From: Lentisphaeria bacterium
GTDB taxonomy: Bacteria; Verrucomicrobiota; Lentisphaeria; Oligosphaerales; Oligosphaeraceae
Length of the DNA: 64,000 nucleotides
Direction of reading: 5' to 3'
NCBI GenBank assembly: GCA_016288215.1
Contig: JAEEYQ010000005.1
Location: 82,548 to 146,547 of the forward strand
Part shown: positions 57,955-64,000 of the stretch, in pieces
Numbering within the stretch: position 1 is the first letter of the stretch
Layout of the letters: each line of letters begins with the position of its first letter
The notes under the pieces: generated by a model
Told to the model about the DNA's origin: nothing
The model's input: the letters and a program-made list of their open reading frames with translations, nothing else
Database searches by the model: none
Made by a program: the position numbers and the translations under genes

Positions 57955-60900
57955 ATGGCGAAATTGGTGTTGGCAATGATGTGCTGCGGAATCATGGCCT
58001 ATGGCTGGCTGCCGTTGGCGGTGCTTCCCAACCGGGACGGCGGCGAGGCGGCTCTGGGGACGCTGATCCGCGCGGACGGCGACGCCATGCCCCAAGTGGC
58101 AACAGAGGTCACTCTCCGACGGACGGCAGACGAGCTGGTTTTCCACATCGTCTGCCACGAGCCCGACATGGGCAAAATCTCCATGACCCGCGAACAATCG
58201 GACAGCGATGTGTGGAACGATGACTGCGTGGAGATTTTCATCCAGCCGAAGGGTTGGGACAAGTATGCGCACTTCATCGTCAACGCCGCGGGAACGGTGT
58301 GCGACGAGCTGGGCATGGACCGTGATTGGAACTGCCGTAACAACGTGAAGAGCAATCGGTTGAATGACCGTTGGACGGTCGCCGTGCGCATCCCCTTCGC
58401 CGAATTGGGCGGCGCTCCGCAGAACGGAGACAAATGGCGTCTGAACGTGTGCCGAAGCCGCACCGTGGCGGCCGAACTATCCAGCTGGTCCTACACGGGC
58501 CTCTATTTCCATCAGCCGGACCGCTTTGGCGAACTGGTCTTCGATGACGTGCCGTCGGTTTCATCCGTCAAATGGAAGATGGAGGCCGACGGCATGGCGC
58601 GGCTGGACATGCCGTGCGCGGAGAAACTGGAGCATCGCGTCAACGGCGATGTCCTGCCGGAGGACGGCGTGGTCCGCTTTGACGCGAAGAAGCCCTGCAG
58701 CCTGGAGCTGGAGAGCCTTTGGAAGGGCCGTGCGCTGCATCGCTCCCTCTATTTGGTGTCCGTCAATCCATTGACGACGTATCTATCTGATGCAGAGTCA
58801 CTTGTGAATGACGGGCAGGATGATGAGTCCAAGGCGCTCCTGAAGGAGATTCGGCGGCTGATGGCGTTGGCGGAGTCCCTCTCTCCGGAGGACAGGACGC
58901 TTCTTCTGGAGCCGGCGAAAGCCCTCATGTGCCGGGCCCGAAACCATCGGATCATCATGGATTTCCGCCGTGCCACAGGATTTGAGAAGTCCATTGCCTA
59001 CGGCGTGGAAAGCTCTTTGGTGAAGCATCAGGCGCACAGCCTCTTCAAGGGAGAGGTGGGAGGCCCCATCCGGCTGGACGCCGCCCGCAACGAAATGGAC
59101 GCCGCCCAGCTCATGCTGTTCGCGGGGGACAGCGTGCTGCTGCAGACGGAAGCCAAGGTCAATGATGAGCTGAAAGGGGAGGACGGCGCGTCCATGCCCG
59201 CCTCCTGCCTGCGGCTGCGCCGTGTAGGATTTGTCAGCACCTGCAAGCCGGTCTACACCCAAAGCTACACGGGACTTTGTCCCGACCCGCTGATGCCGCT
59301 GACTCCCTTTGACATTGCGCCGCACTCCTTTGAGACAATTTGGGTGGATGTGCGCGTGCCCGTGGGGACGCCCGCCGGCCTCTACAAGACGACTCTCACG
59401 GTGACCGCCATGAACAGCGACCCCACGGTCATTCCCGTGGAGGTCCGCGTGCGGAATTTCACGATTCCGAAGAAATCGAGCATCATCTCCGCCTTCGGCA
59501 TGAACCCCAGCTGGAGGGTGTGGCAGGACCCCAAGGCCTATCTGGCCAATCTGCTGGAGCATCGCATCACGCCCTACAGCTGCGTGCCCATGCCCAAGCT
59601 GGTCAAACCCTGCATGATGAACTGGAAGACGGCGAAGAACCTGACGGTTACCGTCAAATCGGCGGATGCGGGAGAGTTGTTGGTGATTCTCGACGTGGAT
59701 GACGTCGGCTTCATCCGCCTCCCCAAACAGCGGGTTGCCGCCGGCGGGGAGCAGACCTTCGTGTTTGAAACCGACAGCCTGCCCCCAAACGGCATCTGCC
59801 GCGCGACCTTCATCGTGCAGAACAGCGGAGCGGCCGAACTGGAGGCCACGCTGTCCTTGGCCAATGGAGAGAAGAGAGTTCTGCTGACGCGGTCACGGCG
59901 GGTGATGGAGATCCATGACGGCTGGCTTCAGGACTGGCCGACATGGCTGCTTGACGCATGGCAGCAGCCGGACATGCAGACCGTCATGGACTGGACGGAG
60001 TTCGATGCCGCCTTCGCGGAGACCCTTGAGGCGGGAATCACCTCCCATATCGCTGGCATGGGCATGCCGATACCCATGTGGTCGGCGGAATATCAGCGGC
60101 ATCTGGCCAAAAAGGGCTGGCTTAAATACTTCTACACCTATCTGGCGGACGAGCCGGAGCCAAAGGACTACCCCAACATCAACGCCACTTTGTCTCAAGT
60201 CAAGATGGCTGCCCCCGGCTTGCTGAAGAACATGATGACCGCCCGCAGCTTCCCTCCGGAACTGCCCTTTGTGGACATCTGGTGCCCCGAACTCTATTCG
60301 TACAATCCGGTGCTGTCCCGCAAAGAGCAGGAGAAGGGGCGGGAGGTTTGGTGGTATGTCGCGTTCAGCACGAGACATCCATATCCGAACATCTGGATCG
60401 ACTATCCGCTGTTGGACTGCCGAGTCTGGCCATGGATGTCATGGAAGCACGATGTCGACGGCATGCTCTATTGGTCCGTCACCTATTGGCTGCGGAATCC
60501 ATGGGAGACGGGGGAAATGTTCCCCAACGCCAATGGCGACGGCTCCATGCTCTATCCGGGCAACGACGGCCTGCCTGTGGACTCCATGCGGTGGGAATGT
60601 CTCCGCGACGGCATGGAGGACTACGAGGTCTTCTGCCTGCTGGAGGCGGCGAAGCGGGAACTGGGCAACCGGGAGCCCGAACTGACGGCGGAAATCGACC
60701 GCCTGTGCGCCATCCCGTCCAATGTCCTGATCAGCTATTGCGACTACAACCCCTTGCATGGCAATCTGTTAGCCACGCGGAGAGCCATGTCGGACTGTCT
60801 GGAGAAAGCGGTGAACGCGTTGGGGCATGAGCCCGTGATCGAGGGGCGGCCACGTCGGCGGCCAGGCGTCAGCAGAGACGAGGTGCAGACGGCCCTTGCC

Positions 60901-61602
60901 CAAATGGAGGTGACACAAGCAAATTCGGAACACATTGAAATAAAGGAACTTCCGCAAGTTTCTCCGGCGGAGGGGCTGAAGCTCCATTATCGCTTCGACA
61001 CGACGCTTCCCTTCATTTTCGACTATTCGGGCAACGAGGCCATCGGATTCCCCAAAGGCGGCTGCGCCCGCGCTGAGGTGGAAGGCAACAAGGGGCTGCA
61101 GATGAAAGAGGGCTATGTTCAACTTCCTGCAGGAAAGGAACTTCTGGGAGAACGTCCAGCCGAGGGGACGGTTGAGTTCACCGTCAAGCCGGATTTTGCT
61201 CCCGCAGACATGGTCACGGAGAACGAAAACAAATTCGCCTGCATGTTCTATCTGATGGAGACGGACGGCAACGGCCTGCCTGACGGCATGGACGAAATCG
61301 GCGTCTTCGTCATGAACGGCAGCCTGTGCGTCCGCATGGGAGGCGACCGCATGCTCAACGGCAGCGCCCCCAACACCATGGAGAAGGGCAAATGGCACCA
61401 TGTCCGGCTGGCGTGGAAGCCGGGCTCCGTCACCTTGTGGCTGAACGGCAAGCCCGTCATCGCCCTCAACGGCGACTACGACGCCCCCAAACTGGACTAT
61501 TTCCCCGGCACTCTCGGTGCCCATGCCGCCAGTCGGAACTTCTGCTTCTCCGGTGAATTCGGCGAACTGAAGATATGGGACCGCTGGAAGCCAGAAGAGT
61601 AA
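57955..61602 (+). CDS. Large secreted DUF4091 (GH123-like) glycan-active protein
   Basis: This 1215-residue protein has a signal-peptide-like N-terminus and a CBM9/DOMON-like sandwich (about 20-205, 'WNDDCVEIFIQPKGW', 'RWTVAVRIPFAELGG'). It continues with a beta-rich region and the DUF4091 catalytic-like region (about 660-960), with 'YTYLADEPEPKDY' carrying the D732-E733 pair seen in GH123 enzymes. A C-terminal LamG-type sandwich (about 1000-1210, 'GKWHHVRLAWKPGSVTLWLNGKPV') completes it. GH123 cleaves N-acetylgalactosamine, but many DUF4091 proteins have not been assayed. GGGAG at 57941-57945 precedes the ATG. It stands alone on the plus strand, 40 bases before the Lol genes, and is probably exported. 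Confidence 0.82.
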   Translation: MAKLVLAMMCCGIMAYGWLPLAVLPNRDGGEAALGTLIRADGDAMPQVATEVTLRRTADELVFHIVCHEPDMGKISMTREQSDSDVWNDDCVEIFIQPKGWDKYAHFIVNAAGTVCDELGMDRDWNCRNNVKSNRLNDRWTVAVRIPFAELGGAPQNGDKWRLNVCRSRTVAAELSSWSYTGLYFHQPDRFGELVFDDVPSVSSVKWKMEADGMARLDMPCAEKLEHRVNGDVLPEDGVVRFDAKKPCSLELESLWKGRALHRSLYLVSVNPLTTYLSDAESLVNDGQDDESKALLKEIRRLMALAESLSPEDRTLLLEPAKALMCRARNHRIIMDFRRATGFEKSIAYGVESSLVKHQAHSLFKGEVGGPIRLDAARNEMDAAQLMLFAGDSVLLQTEAKVNDELKGEDGASMPASCLRLRRVGFVSTCKPVYTQSYTGLCPDPLMPLTPFDIAPHSFETIWVDVRVPVGTPAGLYKTTLTVTAMNSDPTVIPVEVRVRNFTIPKKSSIISAFGMNPSWRVWQDPKAYLANLLEHRITPYSCVPMPKLVKPCMMNWKTAKNLTVTVKSADAGELLVILDVDDVGFIRLPKQRVAAGGEQTFVFETDSLPPNGICRATFIVQNSGAAELEATLSLANGEKRVLLTRSRRVMEIHDGWLQDWPTWLLDAWQQPDMQTVMDWTEFDAAFAETLEAGITSHIAGMGMPIPMWSAEYQRHLAKKGWLKYFYTYLADEPEPKDYPNINATLSQVKMAAPGLLKNMMTARSFPPELPFVDIWCPELYSYNPVLSRKEQEKGREVWWYVAFSTRHPYPNIWIDYPLLDCRVWPWMSWKHDVDGMLYWSVTYWLRNPWETGEMFPNANGDGSMLYPGNDGLPVDSMRWECLRDGMEDYEVFCLLEAAKRELGNREPELTAEIDRLCAIPSNVLISYCDYNPLHGNLLATRRAMSDCLEKAVNALGHEPVIEGRPRRRPGVSRDEVQTALAQMEVTQANSEHIEIKELPQVSPAEGLKLHYRFDTTLPFIFDYSGNEAIGFPKGGCARAEVEGNKGLQMKEGYVQLPAGKELLGERPAEGTVEFTVKPDFAPADMVTENENKFACMFYLMETDGNGLPDGMDEIGVFVMNGSLCVRMGGDRMLNGSAPNTMEKGKWHHVRLAWKPGSVTLWLNGKPVIALNGDYDAPKLDYFPGTLGAHAASRNFCFSGEFGELKIWDRWKPEE

Positions 61603-61642
61603 CTGCTACACCATAACTGCTAACTTCCTGACTGTAAAGAAT

Positions 61643-62911
61643 ATGCATCTTCCAGCCGACTTGTTTCTGTCGCTGCGGTATTTGCGGCCAAAGCGCACAT
61701 TCATCTCCACCATCACGCTGCTTTCCATCATGGGACCGGCTCTGGGCGTGGCCATTCTGATCATTGTCAGTTCGGTCATGGCGGGCTTCGACCGTGATAT
61801 CCGCAGGGGAATCATGGACATGCAGGCTCATCTGCAGATCTATTCCCTTGTGGAGAAGCAGTTTAGCGACCCCATGGCGGTCATCCGCAAACTGGAGCCT
61901 TACGGCCTTCGCGCCGCACCGCTCATCGAAGGGAGCGCGTTGCTGCAGATTCGGGACCAGATTCTGCCGAAAATCGTCCGCGGCATCGTCCCTGAAATGG
62001 AAAAGAACGTGAGCAACCTCTGCAGCTCCACCTATTTGGGACGTTTCGACATCAAAGACGGCGAATGCGTCATCGGCGACCGGCTGGCGATGCAGATCGG
62101 TCTGCGCATTGGCGACACCTTGCTGCTGCATTCTCCCGCACGACTGACGAAAAACGTCAAATGGCGCGAGGACGGGCAGGTTGACGTGTCGCAGCCCGAT
62201 GAGCTGTATCTTCCTGAGCAGGTGAAGATTGCGGGCTTCTTCTCCACAGGCGTGGCGGATTTCGACGACAACATTGTCCTGCTCACTCTGGATCAGGCGG
62301 CGGATCTGTTCGGCTATGATTGGGGCAGCGCCACGGTCATTCAGGCGAAAGTCCCCGAACCCATGGCGATGGACGGTCTGGTCTCCACACTGCGGCAGAA
62401 TTTCGAGGAGTTGGCCATGGTCACGTGGCAGGAGCGGAATCAGCTGCTCTTCGGGACACTTCGCGTGGAGAAGAATCTGATGACGTTTCTGATGGCGTTC
62501 ATCGTGCTGGTGGCGTCCTTCAGCATTGCGGCGACGCTCATCACGGTGGCGGTGCAGAAGACGCGCGAAATCGGCTTGCTGAAGGCGGTTGGCATGTCCC
62601 GTTGGGCCATCGTCCGCATCTTCCTGTTCCAAGGGGGCATCATCGGACTGATTGGAACGACGGCGGGCGTCGTCATCGGACTTGCGGTCATGGCATCCCG
62701 CGAGACCATCGCCAAATTGCTCAGCAAGGCGATGGGGCATGATGTCTTTCCGGCGGAACTGTATCATCTGACGCAGGTTCCCTCGCTCACGACATGGGAC
62801 GACCTTTCGAAGATCATTGCCATGTCGTTGTGCATCTGCATCTTCGCGGCGTTGGTTCCCGCGCTGTATGCGTCTAGTCTCGCCCCCGCCCGCGCCCTTC
62901 AGGAAGATTAG
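61643..62911 (+). CDS. LolC/LolE lipoprotein-releasing ABC permease
   Basis: This 422-residue protein has the LolC/E topology: one N-terminal membrane helix (TLLSIMGPALGVAILIIVSSVMAGF), a long periplasmic domain, and three C-terminal helices of the FtsX family ('FLMAFIVLVASFSIAATLITVAVQKTREIGLLKAVGMSRWAI'). It extracts outer-membrane lipoproteins from the inner membrane with LolD. As in organisms with one fused permease (LolF-like), only one LolC/E gene is present. LolD follows after 30 bases. The start at 61643 is the first ATG with a helix in register; its ribosome site is weak. Confidence 0.9.
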   Translation: MHLPADLFLSLRYLRPKRTFISTITLLSIMGPALGVAILIIVSSVMAGFDRDIRRGIMDMQAHLQIYSLVEKQFSDPMAVIRKLEPYGLRAAPLIEGSALLQIRDQILPKIVRGIVPEMEKNVSNLCSSTYLGRFDIKDGECVIGDRLAMQIGLRIGDTLLLHSPARLTKNVKWREDGQVDVSQPDELYLPEQVKIAGFFSTGVADFDDNIVLLTLDQAADLFGYDWGSATVIQAKVPEPMAMDGLVSTLRQNFEELAMVTWQERNQLLFGTLRVEKNLMTFLMAFIVLVASFSIAATLITVAVQKTREIGLLKAVGMSRWAIVRIFLFQGGIIGLIGTTAGVVIGLAVMASRETIAKLLSKAMGHDVFPAELYHLTQVPSLTTWDDLSKIIAMSLCICIFAALVPALYASSLAPARALQED

Positions 62912-62941
62912 TCACTGCGGCATACAACAGGATTTTTCAAC

Positions 62942-63610
62942 ATGACGCATATCCTATATCGATTAGAAGACGTCCACAAGAGCTTCCGCCTTCCGGCGGG
63001 CGTCATTCAGGTTCTTGTCGGCCTGAATCTCTCCATCGAAGGTGGTCAGTGGGTGGCGATCACGGGGCCTTCCGGCTGTGGCAAAACCACGCTGCTCCAA
63101 CTACTTGGAGGATTGGACAAGCCGACTTCCGGAAGAATCTTTTTGGATGACGCCTGCTTGAACAGCCTGTCTTCCGCAAAGATGACGGCGCTGCGCCGCA
63201 AACGCATCGGCTTCGTCTTCCAGTCCTATCATCTCTTTCCGGAACTCAGCGCATTGGAGAACGCGGCGCTGCCGGCCCTTCATTGGAGGCAGGACCGTGA
63301 CGCCGCCTATGCGCAGGCGAAGGAATGGCTGTGCCGTTTCGGGCTGGAGCCGCGTCTCCACCATCGTCCGAGGGAGCTTTCCGGCGGCGAACAGCAGCGC
63401 GTGGCCATCGCCCGCTCTCTCATCAACAATCCGGATGTGCTTTTGGCGGACGAGCCGACCGGCAACCTGGACGCCGTCGCCTCCGCCGAAATCATGAAAA
63501 TCCTCTGCGACATTCGCAGCCAACAGCAGAAGAGCCTCATCATGGTCACCCATGACCAGACCTTGGCCAAACGCGCCGACACCCTCATCACGCTGAAAAG
63601 CGCGAAATGA
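62942..63610 (+). CDS. lolD: LolD-like lipoprotein-releasing ABC ATPase
   Basis: This 222-residue ABC ATPase has Walker A 'GPSGCGKTTL', signature 'LSGGEQQRVAIARSL', Walker B 'VLLADEPTGNLD' and switch histidine in 'MVTHDQTLA'. The 'ADEPTGNLD' form is typical of the MacB/LolD/FtsE group. Pairing with LolC/E directly upstream defines it as LolD. It would energise transfer of lipoproteins such as the Pal- and Wza-like products to the outer membrane. No further gene follows within the window. Confidence 0.92.
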   Translation: MTHILYRLEDVHKSFRLPAGVIQVLVGLNLSIEGGQWVAITGPSGCGKTTLLQLLGGLDKPTSGRIFLDDACLNSLSSAKMTALRRKRIGFVFQSYHLFPELSALENAALPALHWRQDRDAAYAQAKEWLCRFGLEPRLHHRPRELSGGEQQRVAIARSLINNPDVLLADEPTGNLDAVASAEIMKILCDIRSQQQKSLIMVTHDQTLAKRADTLITLKSAK

Positions 63611-63794
63611 AACTTTGTAAAATATTGATGTGCAATAAGATATAAATATCCTGTCTAGAGGATGCCGTTCAGAATCTATCCATAGACTTAAATACGCAGT
63701 TAAATCTGTTCTTTATTCATAATATGTTGTGTATAAGTATGTTATGCAAATTAAAAATATGCCCCGCAGGTGAGTGCCACGACTGAGAGTTTTA
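63611..63794. other. AT-rich intergenic DNA after lolD
   Basis: This 184-base stretch has no convincing gene. It contains several TATA and TTATG runs (for example near 63640 and 63720). It may include the promoter of a gene beyond the window. The 390 bases to the end of the window also hold a terminator, a 14-bp tandem repeat and a REP-like palindrome, described separately. Confidence 0.5.
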
Positions 63795-63816
63795 AGCCGC
63801 CAAAGCGGCTATTTTT
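63795..63816 (+). terminator. Terminator downstream of lolD
   Basis: AGCCGC and GCGGCT form a six-base stem around CAAA, followed by ATTTTT. It lies 185 bases after lolD, with CTGAGAGTTTTAA just before it, and probably ends the plus-strand transcript. A similar CTGAGAGTTAAGCCG element occurs at 36574. Confidence 0.75.
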
Positions 63817-63847
63817 GATCTACAACGACAAAGAGTGAAGATTGCCC

Positions 63848-63903
63848 CCGTCCCTCGTCTTCCGTCCCTCACCTCCCGTCCCCCGTCTTCCGTCCCTCGT
63901 CCT
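63848..63903. repeat. Four tandem 14-bp repeats (CCGTCCCTCGTCTT)
   Basis: Units at 63848-63861, 63862-63875, 63876-63889 and 63890-63903 read CCGTCCCTCGTCTT with small changes, and the pattern decays into related GTCTC(G/T)CGTCCC text to about 63935. It is strongly pyrimidine-rich on the plus strand. No gene is associated. Confidence 0.7.
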
Positions 63904-63935
63904 GCGGTTCTTGTCTCTCGTCTCGCGTCCCACGT

Positions 63936-63993
63936 CAGACTCCTGCTTGTTCGTGGGTTTCGCTTCGCTTCACCCACTTCAGGCTCCTGCTTG
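63936..63993. repeat. Direct repeat flanking a REP-like palindrome
   Basis: CAGACTCCTGCTTG (63936-63949) and CAGGCTCCTGCTTG (63980-63993) are direct repeats with one mismatch. They flank the palindrome GTGGGT...ACCCAC (63953-63977) whose loop contains TTCGCTTCGCTT. The same loop is at 52888-52898. The window ends shortly after, so the element may continue. Confidence 0.5.
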
Positions 63994-64000
63994 CCCTGCC

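Noticed and set aside
63792..63977. Minus-strand frame over the 14-bp tandem repeats
   Set aside because: Product is the translation of tandem repeats (RRET/GRGTEDGG) and crosses a terminator and palindrome.
1..64000. Mobile elements, phage, toxin-antitoxin modules and tRNA/rRNA genes
   Set aside because: No transposase, integrase, capsid, or tRNA cloverleaf was found by reading both strands; PhoH2 and the NTase-fold protein were considered as toxin parts but lack antitoxin-like neighbours.

Overview
The window looks like a chromosome segment of a Gram-negative bacterium of the PVC group, most likely a Lentisphaerota (Victivallis-like) species. This is inferred, not proven. The support is an outer-membrane toolkit (LspA, a Pal-like OmpA lipoprotein, LolC/E and LolD, a Wza-type exporter) combined with traits common in that phylum: several secreted glycan-active proteins (a DUF4091 protein, a GH-like TIM barrel, an AXE1 esterase, a GtaA-like protein), Gfo/Idh/MocA oxidoreductases with a sugar isomerase, a GAP1-N2 protein, and a short DksA/TraR protein in front of lspA. 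No tRNA, rRNA, CRISPR array, transposase or phage gene was seen.

Layout. 1-7729 (+): end of a probable GTPase, a GAP1-N2 protein, a 1023-residue one-pass coiled-coil protein, and a PilM-PilN fusion with PilO- and PilP-like partners, all tightly spaced. 7858-20422 (-): a polysaccharide export locus (initiating sugar transferase, hexapeptide protein, nucleotidyltransferase-fold protein, GumC/Wzz, Wza, O-antigen ligase/polymerase, phosphodiesterase) bracketed by a partner-switching module (REC-SpoIIE-RsbW protein plus HPt at the promoter side, STAS antagonist at the far end). 20702-24774 (-): two secreted carbohydrate-active proteins. 24841-28063 (-): a polar amino-acid ABC transporter with an extra membrane protein. 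28291-30438 (+): small ORF, DksA-like protein, lspA, miaA. 30495-36914 (-): pbpC, a NUDIX hydrolase, a Pal-like lipoprotein, an eight-zinc-ribbon protein fused to an SGNH-like domain, and a His-rich lipoprotein. 37031-43599 (-): isomerase plus oxidoreductase, PIN-PhoH, TldE/TldD, small basic protein. 43845-47587 (-): Prc/Tsp protease, DciA-like protein, two uncharacterised genes. 47846-50132 (+): sialidase-like protein and AAA ATPase. 50252-57659 (-): BspA-type leucine-rich-repeat protein, class III aminotransferase, GtaA-like protein, oxidoreductase. 57955-63610 (+): DUF4091 protein, then LolC/E and LolD.

How the parts work together. The first cluster resembles the inner-membrane platform of a type IV pilus or type II secretion machine coupled to a GTPase/GAP1 pair. 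The second puts exopolysaccharide synthesis and a phosphorylation-controlled switch in what looks like one transcription unit of about 12.6 kb. The ABC, Lol, LspA, Pal and PBP1C genes are envelope housekeeping. The glycan-active genes fit a life on host or dietary glycans.

Intergenic DNA holds several unexplained repeats: composite AATTAGGAAT/CTAGAG elements (three sites), a four-copy 14-bp tandem repeat, two TTCGCTTCGCTT-loop palindromes, and a run of perfect hairpins. The best candidates for something undescribed are the GTPase-GAP1-PilMNOP cluster, the zinc-ribbon/SGNH fusion, the exopolysaccharide locus with built-in partner switch, and the composite repeats.
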